DNA of 64,000 nt from Streptomyces humicola (GTDB lineage: Bacteria; Actinomycetota; Actinomycetes; Streptomycetales; Streptomycetaceae), in contig NZ_JANFNG010000003.1 of assembly GCF_024436035.1 (NCBI RefSeq), positions 186,001 to 250,000 on the forward strand, in the 5' to 3' direction. A model generated the notes under the pieces. That model saw only the letters and a program-made list of their open reading frames with translations. It was not told the DNA's origin and made no database searches. Of this stretch, positions 50,178 through 58,173 are shown piece by piece. A program made the translations under genes and the position numbers. Positions within the stretch are counted from its first letter, which is position 1. The number at the start of each line of letters is the position of its first letter.

Positions 50178-51335
50178 GTGACGACGTCAAGACTCCGCCT
50201 CCGCCTGGTCGGCCTCGCCGCCGGCCTGACCGGCGCCGCCCTCGCCCTGAGCGCGTGCGGCGCCGCCCCCACCACGGAGACCACCTCCGGTGGCAAGAGC
50301 GCCGCCACCGCGACCTCCGCCGCCGACTTCGGCGGCATGAACGCGCTGATCGCCGCGGCGAAGAAGGAGGGCACGCTCAACGCGATCACCCTGCCGCGCG
50401 ACTGGGCCAACTACGGCGCCCTGATGGACGGGTTCACCAAGAAGTACGGCATCAAGGTCAACGACGAGAACCCCGAGGGCACCAGCCAGGACGAGATCAA
50501 CGCGATCACCTCCCGTCAGGGCCAGGAGCGTGCCCCGGACGTGGTCGACGTCGGCAGCTCCTTCGCGCTCAGCGGCCAGCAGCAGGGCCTGTTCGCCCCG
50601 TACAAGGTCGCCGGCTTCGCCAAGATCCCGGCGGGCCAGGCCGCCACCGACGGCACCTGGTACAACGACTACGGCGGCTACATCTCCATCGGCTGCAACG
50701 CCTCGAAGGTGCCGTCCTGCCCCAAGAGCTTCGCCGACCTGCTCAAGCCCGAGTACAAGGGCATGGTCGCGCTCAACGGCGACCCCACCCAGGCGGGCGC
50801 GGCCTTCGCCGCCGTCTACGCCGCTGCCCTCGCGAGCGGCGGAAGCTTCGACAACATCCAGCCGGGCATCGACTTCTTCGCCAAGCTGAAGAAGGCAGGC
50901 AACTTCAACCCGGTGCAGGCCAAGCAGACCACCGTCGAGTCCGGCGAGACCCCGATCACCATCGACTGGGACTACCTCAACGCGGGCTACTCCGACGAGT
51001 TCAAGTCCAAGGGCATCAACTGGCAGGTCAACATCCCGACCGACGGCAAGTACGCCAACTACTACAACCAGGCCATCAACAAGAACGCCCCGCACCCGGC
51101 CGCTGCCCGGCTGTGGGAGGAGTACCTGTACAGCACCGAGGGCCAGAACCTCTTCCTCGGCGGCTTCGCCCGCCCGGTGCTGATGGCCGCCATGGAACAG
51201 GACGGCTCGCTCGACAAGGCCGCGGCCGCCAAACTGCCCGCGGTGAGCGGCACGCCGAGCTTCCCGACCCAGGCGCAGCTCAACAAGGCCAAGCAGGTGC
51301 TCGGCCAGGGCTGGGGACAGGCCGTCTCCGGATGA
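50178..51335 (+). CDS. ABC importer substrate-binding lipoprotein
   Basis: A 385-residue lipoprotein: the signal ends at the lipobox LSAC (about residues 24-27), then a Thr/Ser/Gly linker. The body is a type-II periplasmic-binding fold (GTLNAITLPRDWANYGALMDG...WYNDYGGYISIGCNASKVPSC) of the ferric/thiamine/2-aminoethylphosphonate-like group. ATGA overlap with the permease gene. The ligand is not readable; the operon with a HAD phosphatase suggests a phosphorylated or phosphonate-type solute. GTG start at 50178. Confidence 0.9.
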   Translation: MTTSRLRLRLVGLAAGLTGAALALSACGAAPTTETTSGGKSAATATSAADFGGMNALIAAAKKEGTLNAITLPRDWANYGALMDGFTKKYGIKVNDENPEGTSQDEINAITSRQGQERAPDVVDVGSSFALSGQQQGLFAPYKVAGFAKIPAGQAATDGTWYNDYGGYISIGCNASKVPSCPKSFADLLKPEYKGMVALNGDPTQAGAAFAAVYAAALASGGSFDNIQPGIDFFAKLKKAGNFNPVQAKQTTVESGETPITIDWDYLNAGYSDEFKSKGINWQVNIPTDGKYANYYNQAINKNAPHPAAARLWEEYLYSTEGQNLFLGGFARPVLMAAMEQDGSLDKAAAAKLPAVSGTPSFPTQAQLNKAKQVLGQGWGQAVSG

Positions 51336-52252
51336 GTGCGAGCACCGACGTCACGGCGACGGCCGCCCCGGCGGCGGCCGCAGCCCCGGCCACGGCCCGC
51401 CGCCGCGCCCATGCGGCGGCGGGCCCGCTCGCGGTCGCCCCGCTCCTGATCGTCGTCGCCGTGGCTTTCGGTATCCCGGCGCTGGCGATGCTCGGCGGCG
51501 CGTTCACCACGACGGACAACGGTCCCGGCACCGCCGTCCACTACACGACCGGGAACCTGACCGCGTCCCTGCAGGGCGCCTACCTCACCGCGCTCCTCGG
51601 CAGCGTCAAACTCTCCCTCACCGCGGCGCTGATCAGCACCGTCGCCGGGCTCCTGCTCGCCCAGGCGGTGGTGACCTCCCGTTACGCAGTGCTGCGGCAC
51701 GCGGTGCTCAGCGCCTCCGGCGTGCTCGCCAACTTCGGCGGTGTGCCGCTGGCGTTCGCCTTCGTCGCCACCCTGGGCAACGCGGGCGTGCTCACCCAGC
51801 ATCTCGGCCTGGACAAGGCGGGCTGGAGCCTCTACAGCTTCTGGGGCCTGGTCCTGGTCTACCTCTACTTCCTCGTCCCGTTGATGGTACTCACCGTCAT
51901 CCCGTCGCTCGACGGGCTGCGCGCGCAGTGGCGGGAGGCTGCGCAGAACAACGGCGCGACGACATGGCAGTACTGGCGGCACGTCGCGCTCCCGGTGCTG
52001 GCGCCGTCGCTGCTCGGCGGGTTCGTGCTGCTCTTCGGCAGCGCCTTCGCCGCATACGCCACCGCGCGCGCCATGGTCGGCGCCTCGGTGCCGCTGATCA
52101 CGCTGCAGATCGCCAACGCCCTCAACGGCAATGTCTTCGCCGGGCAGGGCAACGTCGGCCTTGCGATGAGCCTGGACATGGTCGTGGTCGCCGGCCTGGT
52201 GATGGCCGTCTACATCCCGTTGCAGCGGAGGAGCGCACGATGGCTCGTCTGA
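51332..52252 (+). CDS. ABC importer permease 1
   Basis: A 306-residue inner-membrane permease with about six TM helices after an Ala-rich cytoplasmic N-terminus. The EAA loop, EAAQNNGATTWQYWRHVALPV, identifies the site that contacts the ATPase (split: EAAQNNGATTWQYW). ATG overlaps the binding-protein stop (ATGA). The C-terminal end overlaps permease 2 by 13 nt, so both subunits are made at matched levels. Confidence 0.92.
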   Translation: MSASTDVTATAAPAAAAAPATARRRAHAAAGPLAVAPLLIVVAVAFGIPALAMLGGAFTTTDNGPGTAVHYTTGNLTASLQGAYLTALLGSVKLSLTAALISTVAGLLLAQAVVTSRYAVLRHAVLSASGVLANFGGVPLAFAFVATLGNAGVLTQHLGLDKAGWSLYSFWGLVLVYLYFLVPLMVLTVIPSLDGLRAQWREAAQNNGATTWQYWRHVALPVLAPSLLGGFVLLFGSAFAAYATARAMVGASVPLITLQIANALNGNVFAGQGNVGLAMSLDMVVVAGLVMAVYIPLQRRSARWLV

Positions 52253-53115
52253 TCCCGTCGATCCCGTCGATCCCGTCGCGCAGACCGCGGTTCGGGCGGG
52301 GCGCGGTGCTCGCGGTGAGCGCGGCGTACTTCGCCGTGCCGCTGCTCGCCGCCGTCGTCTACACCGTCGACGACCCGGTCAAGGGCGTCACCCTCTCCGC
52401 ATACACCGGCATCCTCGGCGCGGGCGGATTCCTGCCGGCCCTGTTGCTCTCGCTCGAGCTCGCCGCCGCCACGATCGCCGTGGTGCTGCTGATCCTGGTC
52501 CCCGCCGCCATCGCGGTGCGGCTCGGCGGGTCGAGGCTGCGCGCCGCGGTGGAGGTGGTGTGCACGCTGCCGCTGGTCGTCCCGCCGATCGCACTCGCCG
52601 CCGGGCTCACCACCGTGCTCAAGTGGGGGCCCGAGTACCTGGCCCGGACGCCGTTCTTCCAGACGATCGTCGCGCTGCAGAATCCCGGCTTCCCGGTCGT
52701 CCTGGTGCTGGCCTACGTGGTCATGTCGCTGCCGCTCGCCTACCGCGCGCTCGACGCGGGGCTGCGCACGCTCGACGTGCCCACCCTGATGGAGGCTGCG
52801 CTCAACAACGGGGCGGGACGCATCCGCGCCGTGACCGGCGTGATCCTGCCGAACCTGCGCGGTGCGCTGCTCAACGCCGTCTTCCTCACCCTGGCGCTGG
52901 TGCTCGGTGAGTACACGGTGGCGTCGATCCTCGGCTTCCAGCCCTTCACGGTGTGGATCGTCAACGGCTCGGCCAGCGCGCAGGGTCCGGTCACCATCGC
53001 CGTCTCCGTCCTCAGCCTGCTGCTCACCTGGGCGCTGCTGCTCGTGCTCTCCGCGAGCGGTGGACGGCGCCATACGAGCGCGCCTGCGTCGCGCAACACG
53101 AAGGGAACAACCTGA
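52240..53115 (+). CDS. ABC importer permease 2
   Basis: A 291-residue second permease: about six TM helices (LAVSAAYFAVPLLAAVVYTV; IAVVLLILVPAAIAVRL; PVVLVLAYVVMSLPLAYR) and the EAA loop MEAALNNGAGRIRAVTGVIL. A short tandem IPS repeat occurs at the N-terminus (LIPSIPSIPSR). The start lies inside permease 1 with GGAGGAG just upstream; the stop overlaps the ATPase start (TGATG). Confidence 0.92.
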   Translation: MARLIPSIPSIPSRRPRFGRGAVLAVSAAYFAVPLLAAVVYTVDDPVKGVTLSAYTGILGAGGFLPALLLSLELAAATIAVVLLILVPAAIAVRLGGSRLRAAVEVVCTLPLVVPPIALAAGLTTVLKWGPEYLARTPFFQTIVALQNPGFPVVLVLAYVVMSLPLAYRALDAGLRTLDVPTLMEAALNNGAGRIRAVTGVILPNLRGALLNAVFLTLALVLGEYTVASILGFQPFTVWIVNGSASAQGPVTIAVSVLSLLLTWALLLVLSASGGRRHTSAPASRNTKGTT

Positions 53116-54281
53116 TGTCCAGCTCAGCAGCGCCCGCGACGACGGGGGGTACCTCCCGCCGAATGCAGGGGGAGGCCGCGACAGCCGCCCAGGAGGACCG
53201 GCAGGACCGGGAGACGGGCGCCACCGTGGAGTTCCGCCAGGTGCGGCGCGCCTTCGGAGCAGCGGTCGCGCTCGACGGCCTCGACCTCGACGTGCGCCCG
53301 GGTGAACTGCTCGCCCTGCTCGGGCCGTCCGGCTGCGGAAAGACCACCGCCCTGCGCATGCTCGCCGGCTTCGAGACCCCCGAATCCGGCGAGGTGGTGG
53401 TCGATGGCGAGGACGTCACCTCGGTGCCCGCGAACCGCCGCGACGCCGGGATGGTTTTCCAGTCCTACAGCCTCTTCCCGCACCTGAGCGCCGCCGACAA
53501 CGTGGCCTTCGGGCTGCGTATGCGCAAGGTCAGCGCACGTGAACGCCGTGCCCGCGCCGCCGAGTTGCTTGAACTGGTCGGCCTGCCGCACCACGGCGAC
53601 CGCTACCCGCACCAGCTCTCCGGCGGACAGCAGCAGCGCATCGCGCTCGCCCGCGCACTGGCGCTGCGCCCGCGCGTCCTGCTGCTCGACGAGCCGCTGT
53701 CCGCGCTCGACGCCAAGGTGCGGCTCGCGCTGCGGGAGGAGATCCGACGGCTGCAGCGGGAACTGGCGATCACCACGCTCTTCGTCACCCACGACCAGGA
53801 GGAGGCGCTGTCGATGGCCGACCGCGTCGCGGTGATGCACGCCGGGCGGCTCGAACAGTGCGCCGAACCTGGCGAGTTGTATGCGCGACCGGCCACTGCC
53901 TTCGTCGCCGAGTTCGTCGGTACGATGAACCGCATCCCGGGCCGTACGGGGGACGACGGCGGCGTCGTCGAGGTGGTGGGCCGTCGGCTTCCGGTGGACG
54001 GGCCGGGGGCGGCCCCGCACCGGGAGGTGGACGTGCTGGTCAGGCCGGAGGCGGTCGAACTCGCCGTGGCCGAGAAGGGCACGAAGGGCGCGGAGGGCAC
54101 GGCGCGGGTGACGGGCACGACGTTCCTGGGCGCGGTCACGCGGATCAGCGTGCGCCTCGCCGACGGCACCCTGGTCAAGGCCGACATGACGACGCACACC
54201 GCCACCGCGTTCCCGGCGGGCACCGCCGTCACCGTGGGGCTGCCGGAGCGCCCGGTCCTCGTCGACGAGCGTCGCGCGTGA
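53115..54281 (+). CDS. ABC importer ATP-binding protein
   Basis: A 388-residue ATPase. Walker A GPSGCGKTT, Q-loop VFQSYSLFPHL, signature LSGGQQQRIALARAL, Walker B VLLLDEPLSALD and H-loop FVTHDQEEA are all intact; the C-terminal part is a TOBE-like regulatory domain (VLVRPEAVEL...). The N-terminal 40 residues are poorly conserved and contain an interspersed hairpin repeat (53148-53175), so the functional start may lie later. Stop overlaps the HAD gene (GTGA). Confidence 0.93.
   Translation: MSSSAAPATTGGTSRRMQGEAATAAQEDRQDRETGATVEFRQVRRAFGAAVALDGLDLDVRPGELLALLGPSGCGKTTALRMLAGFETPESGEVVVDGEDVTSVPANRRDAGMVFQSYSLFPHLSAADNVAFGLRMRKVSARERRARAAELLELVGLPHHGDRYPHQLSGGQQQRIALARALALRPRVLLLDEPLSALDAKVRLALREEIRRLQRELAITTLFVTHDQEEALSMADRVAVMHAGRLEQCAEPGELYARPATAFVAEFVGTMNRIPGRTGDDGGVVEVVGRRLPVDGPGAAPHREVDVLVRPEAVELAVAEKGTKGAEGTARVTGTTFLGAVTRISVRLADGTLVKADMTTHTATAFPAGTAVTVGLPERPVLVDERRA
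53148..53175. repeat. GGTACCTCCC hairpin element in coding sequence
   Basis: GGTACCTCCC-N10-GGGGGAGG, the same element as at 8094-8120, sits in frame near the 5' end of the ATPase gene, encoding part of TGGTSRRMQGEAA. It suggests insertion of a mobile or amplified small palindrome into a tolerant N-terminal extension. Confidence 0.5.
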
Positions 54282-54940
54282 GCGCACCCGCGGCTTTGCA
54301 GGCCGTTCTGTTCGACATGGACGGCACCCTCGTCGACACCGAGCAACTGTGGTGGCAGGCGGCCGAGGAGGAGGCGGCGCGGCTCGGTCACCGGCTCGGT
54401 GACGCCGACGTCCCCGAGGTGCTCGGCCGGGCGGTCGGCCACACCGCCGCCCACCTGCATCGCGTCACGGGCGGCGACCAGCCGGCCGGCCTGATCGGCG
54501 AACGCCTCGACGCACGTTTCACAGCGCTCGTCTCCGCAGGGCTCCGCCCGCTGCCCGGCGCGCTGGCGCTGCTCGACGCGCTCGCCGCCGACGGCGTGCC
54601 GCTCGGCCTGGTCTCCGCCTCGCCGCGCTCCGTCGTCGACCTGGTGCTGGGGAGGCTGGGCGGCAGCCGGTTCGCCGTGACAGTGGCCGCGGGGGAGACG
54701 CCCCGCACCAAGCCGGCACCCGACCCGTACCTGGCGGCGGCGCGCAGGCTCGGTGCCGCACCCGGCGGCTGTGTCGCCGTCGAGGACACACCCACCGGTG
54801 TCGCCTCCGCCGAGGCGGCCGGATGCCGGGTGCTCGCCGTCCCCTCGCTGGCCCCGATACCCCCGGCCGCGGGCCGCGCCGTCGTGCGCAGCCTGTCCGA
54901 CGCCGATCCGGCGCTGCTGCACGCGCTGGCTACCCGCTAG
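54278..54940 (+). CDS. HAD-superfamily phosphatase
   Basis: A 220-residue HAD hydrolase. Motif I LFDMDGTLVDTEQLW (nucleophile and acid Asp), motif II LVSASPRS, motif III Lys with TKPAPDPYL, and motif IV VEDTPTGVASA. The small helical cap is of the beta-phosphoglucomutase/sugar-phosphatase type; the catalytic Lys of phosphonoacetaldehyde hydrolase is not evident. GTG overlaps the ATPase stop. It probably dephosphorylates the imported solute or its product. Confidence 0.9.
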   Translation: MSAPAALQAVLFDMDGTLVDTEQLWWQAAEEEAARLGHRLGDADVPEVLGRAVGHTAAHLHRVTGGDQPAGLIGERLDARFTALVSAGLRPLPGALALLDALAADGVPLGLVSASPRSVVDLVLGRLGGSRFAVTVAAGETPRTKPAPDPYLAAARRLGAAPGGCVAVEDTPTGVASAEAAGCRVLAVPSLAPIPPAAGRAVVRSLSDADPALLHALATR

Positions 54941-54950
54941 GTTGGCCGCC

Positions 54951-55286
54951 ATGCCGCCGATCCCGCCGTATCTGGTGCTCGCGCTCGCCATCTCCAGCGA
55001 GATCTGCTCCACCGTCGCACTGAAGTACACGCACGGGTTCACCCGCCTGCTGCCGACTGCGATCACCGTCACCGGCTATGTGGTCTCCTTCATCCTCCTG
55101 GGCCGCGCGCTGCGCACCATTCCCGTGAGCATCGCGTACGCGATCTGGTCGGGCGCCGGCACCGCGGTGGTCGCCGCGGTCGGCTTCACCTTCCTCGGCG
55201 AACCCGTCGGCCGTCTGCAGGTGATCGGCATCCTGCTGATCATCGCGGGGGTGGTGGCCCTCAACCTGGGCGGGGCCACGCACTGA
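54951..55286 (+). CDS. Small multidrug resistance (SMR) transporter
   Basis: A 111-residue four-TM protein of the EmrE/Sug family. The conserved membrane Glu is E17 (ALAISSEICSTVALK), and the family pattern continues with IAYAIWSGAGTAVV, VGFTFLGEP and QVIGILLIIAGVVALNL. It exports lipophilic cations or guanidinium-type compounds with proton antiport. TAGGTT 7 nt before the ATG suggests a leaderless transcript separate from the importer operon. The 3' end overlaps the convergent phosphatase gene by 26 nt. Confidence 0.93.
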   Translation: MPPIPPYLVLALAISSEICSTVALKYTHGFTRLLPTAITVTGYVVSFILLGRALRTIPVSIAYAIWSGAGTAVVAAVGFTFLGEPVGRLQVIGILLIIAGVVALNLGGATH

Positions 55287-56436
55287 CCGCATAGAGAGCC
55301 GGCAGCTCCACGGGGCCGCGTTCCAGGGCGATCATGGCGACGTCGTCGTCCATGGGGCCGCCGACGTGGACGGCCAGGTCGTCGGCGAGGTGCTGGAGCA
55401 GCCGGTCCGGGCCTCCGCCGCTCCACCGGGCGGCGCGCTCGGTGAGCGGGTAGAAGTCGCGGTTGGCGTCGCGTGCCTCGCTCACGCCGTCGGTGTAGAG
55501 CAGCAGCAGGTCGCCGGGGGCGAAGTCGAAGGTGGTCGGCTCGTAGACGGGGTTGCACAGCTCGCCGAGGCCCAGCGGGGGCGCGGCGCGGCGCACCTTC
55601 AGCGTGGACGCGCGCCCGTGGCGCAGCAGCAGGGGCGGGGGGTGGCCGCAGCTGATCATGTGGATGACGCTGCGGTCGTCGGGGATGTCGAGCACTGCGG
55701 CGGTGACGAAGCGCTCGCCGATGTCCTGATCCTCCTCGGCGTTCTCGGCGGCGCCGAATTCCGCCAGGCCCCAGGCGACGCTGCCCTCCAGATATACGAC
55801 GAGCTCGGCGAGCGGGGCCTGGCGGTGGGCTGCCGCGCGGAACGCGCCGAGCAGCAGCGCGGTGTCGCTGATCGAGGCGATGCCCTTCCCTTTCACATCG
55901 CCGATGATCAGCCGGGTGGAGCCGGCGGTGCGGGCGACCGCGTACAGGTCGCCGCCGATCTGCGTGTCGGCGGCCGCGGCGTCGGCCGCCCGGTAACGCG
56001 AGGCGATCAGCAGCGGGCCCAGGCGCTCCGGGAGCGGACGCATGACGACTTTATGGGCGGCCTCCGAAACGGCTCGAATGCGCCGCAGCTCGCGTGTACG
56101 CCGCTCGCGCACCTGGCAGAACACGACGAGCAGGGCCGAGATCAGCACCAGCGAGGCGATCTGCACCTGGATGTTCTCGGTGTAGAAGACGTCCCGCTCG
56201 ACCCCTATCATCGCCAGGCCCGCCACGGCGAACAGGGCGATCAGCCCGGTGATGCGCGGCCCCGAGAAGGCGGCGGTGAAGGCGGGGGCCACGATCAGCA
56301 GCGGGCCGAGGTGTATGTCGGGTGGCGAGAGGATGTCGGCCGTCGCGATCACTGCGATCAGGACGAGCGGTATCGCCAGCAACGCGTGCCCCGGCTGTAT
56401 CGACCCCCTGAGGTCGACCCGCCGGTGATTGCGCAT
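55261..56436 (-). CDS. Membrane-bound SpoIIE-type PP2C phosphatase
   Basis: A 391-residue protein with about three to four TM helices at the N-terminus (LLAIPLVLIAVIATADIL; PLLIVAPAFTAAFS; ASLVLISALLVVF) and a cytoplasmic SpoIIE domain. Metal-binding elements include GGDLYAV, IGDVKGKGI, LLLLYTDGVSEAR and MDDDVAMIAL. Such phosphatases dephosphorylate anti-sigma antagonists in sigma-factor switching. No anti-sigma or antagonist gene is adjacent. ATG at 56436. Confidence 0.92.
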   Translation of the reverse strand: MRNHRRVDLRGSIQPGHALLAIPLVLIAVIATADILSPPDIHLGPLLIVAPAFTAAFSGPRITGLIALFAVAGLAMIGVERDVFYTENIQVQIASLVLISALLVVFCQVRERRTRELRRIRAVSEAAHKVVMRPLPERLGPLLIASRYRAADAAAADTQIGGDLYAVARTAGSTRLIIGDVKGKGIASISDTALLLGAFRAAAHRQAPLAELVVYLEGSVAWGLAEFGAAENAEEDQDIGERFVTAAVLDIPDDRSVIHMISCGHPPPLLLRHGRASTLKVRRAAPPLGLGELCNPVYEPTTFDFAPGDLLLLYTDGVSEARDANRDFYPLTERAARWSGGGPDRLLQHLADDLAVHVGGPMDDDVAMIALERGPVELPALYAVSAWPRPG

Positions 56437-56635
56437 AAAACCTGCTTACACCCCGTATGTGCACTGTGCATGCGAGAACGAGGGCCCGGCCCGGGCGCAT
56501 CCGGGGGGTGCTGCCACGCCCGGGCCGAGTACGCACAATCTACTACACGCTTGTAGACATAACGCCAGAGGGTGGCAAAGATTGTTTCAGCTTGCACCAT
56601 AGCCCGAGTCTGAACGGTCGTTGTACGGTCCCGTC

Positions 56636-57613
56636 ATGGATTGCGACGTGATCGTCATCGGTGGCGGGATCATCGGACTGACCACGGCGGTACGCCTCGC
56701 CGAGGACGGCACGCGGGTGCGGGTCTGGAGCCGCGACGTGGCCGACGAGACCACGTCGGCGCTGGCCGGCGGCCTGTGGGAGCCGTACCGGGTCGAGCCG
56801 CAGGACCGGGTCGCCGCCTGGTCGCGCCGCGCCTTCGAGGTGTTCGCGGAGCTCGCAGAGAAGCCGGACGAGACGGGTGTGCGGATGCGGGAGGGCATCT
56901 CGGCGTGGCCGGGCGAGTTCACCCTCCCCTACTGGGCCCGCGCCGTCCCAGGGCTCAGGCAGGCCCGTCCCGACGAGCTGCCGCCCGGCTACGGCTCGGG
57001 GTTCCGCGCCCGCGTCCCGGTGGTCGACACCCCGGCCCACCTCGCCTACCTGATCCGCCGCCTCCAGGCGGCCGGCGGCGAGCTCGAACAGCGCACCGCG
57101 GCCTCCCTCGCCGACGCGGCGGAGCACGCCCCGCGGATCGTCAACTGCACCGGCCTCGGCGCTCACGACCTCGTGCCCGACCCTCGCGTGCGCCCGGTCC
57201 AGGGCGAGATCGTGATCGTGGAGAACCCGGGCGTCACGGAATGGTTCGTCGAGGGCGAGAACGAGGGCGAGGGCGAGGAGGCCCCCGCGTCCCAGGAGGC
57301 CGTGTACGTCATCCCGCAGCCGTACGGCGTTGTACTCGGCGGGGTCGCGAGGGAGGGCGTCTGGGAGCGCACCCCCGACCCGGTGACTGCCGAGGGCATC
57401 GTGCGGCGCTGCGCGCGCATCGACCCCCGCCTGGCACAGGCGCGGGTCCTGCGCCACCGCGTGGGGCTGCGCCCCTACCGTGACGAAGTCCGGCTCGAAC
57501 GCGAGACGTTGGCGGACGGCCGCGCCTGCGTGCACAACTACGGACACGGCGGCGCCGGGATCACCGTCTCCTGGGGCTGCGCCGAGGAAGCGGCCGCCCT
57601 CGCTCGCTGTTGA
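56636..57613 (+). CDS. D-amino-acid oxidase-like FAD protein
   Basis: A 325-residue flavoenzyme of the DAO family. VIVIGGGIIGLTTAVRLAE is the FAD fold; LAGGLWEPYRV, IVNCTGLGAHDLV, PVQGEIVIVENPG and the C-terminal VHNYGHGGAGITVSWG are DAO signatures. It oxidatively deaminates D-amino acids to oxo acids and H2O2. A Glu/Gly-rich insertion (EGENEGEGEE) is unusual. The ATG at 56636 (MDCDVIVIGGG) is preferred over a TTG at 56621. Divergent from the SpoIIE-type gene. Confidence 0.92.
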   Translation: MDCDVIVIGGGIIGLTTAVRLAEDGTRVRVWSRDVADETTSALAGGLWEPYRVEPQDRVAAWSRRAFEVFAELAEKPDETGVRMREGISAWPGEFTLPYWARAVPGLRQARPDELPPGYGSGFRARVPVVDTPAHLAYLIRRLQAAGGELEQRTAASLADAAEHAPRIVNCTGLGAHDLVPDPRVRPVQGEIVIVENPGVTEWFVEGENEGEGEEAPASQEAVYVIPQPYGVVLGGVAREGVWERTPDPVTAEGIVRRCARIDPRLAQARVLRHRVGLRPYRDEVRLERETLADGRACVHNYGHGGAGITVSWGCAEEAAALARC

Positions 57614-57697
57614 CTTCCGGCGTCGCCTGCTCCTGCACCGGGCACCCCGCCCGCATATGCCTTGCGCCACAGGCGCGAGGCACGGCACGTCACCCGG

Positions 57698-58006
57698 TCA
57701 GGGCTTCACCACACTGTTGGCCGCCAGGAACGGGATGGTGTCGATGACGTTGCTGGGGATGTCGGCATTGCCGCAGTGGTTCAGCGGCCCGGACAGCGGC
57801 GTGCTCAACACGTTCGATACCGCCGCGCCGCCGCCGGCCGTGGTGGCTCCCACGGTCCCGGCGGCGGTACGGGTGACGCAGCCGTGAGCGAGCGATGGTG
57901 ATGCGGTGTCACCGAGGCCGTCTGCCCATGCGGGGGCGGCGGTTGCAAAGGCGCCGGCCACGACGGCGCCGACAGCAGCGGTACGGATCCATGCGCGTGT
58001 CCTCAT
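57698..58006 (-). CDS. Small secreted two-cysteine protein
   Basis: A 102-residue protein with a Sec signal (TAAVGAVVAGAFATAAPAWADG). The mature chain is short, Gly/Ala/Thr-rich, with one Cys near its start (SLAHGCVTRT) and one near its end (PLNHCGNADIPSN), a layout close to the 2771-3058 protein although sequence identity is not obvious. It lacks the chaplin NxxGNxC core. It may belong to the same loose class of streptomycete surface proteins. Divergent from the megasynthase gene with 167 nt between starts. Confidence 0.78.
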   Translation of the reverse strand: MRTRAWIRTAAVGAVVAGAFATAAPAWADGLGDTASPSLAHGCVTRTAAGTVGATTAGGGAAVSNVLSTPLSGPLNHCGNADIPSNVIDTIPFLAANSVVKP

Positions 58007-58173
58007 GGTCGGGTCAACGACTTCGGGGCCGCTTTCGGTACGAAAGTCCCCGATTTGGACGTCATCATTGAGCGTTCACTCGGGTGATATGTGTAACTAT
58101 CTGGATTTCTTCGTGAAATAAGGCGGTATGCAGCTTCTGTAGAAGAGACTGATCCGATGCACGGGGAGCTAGG

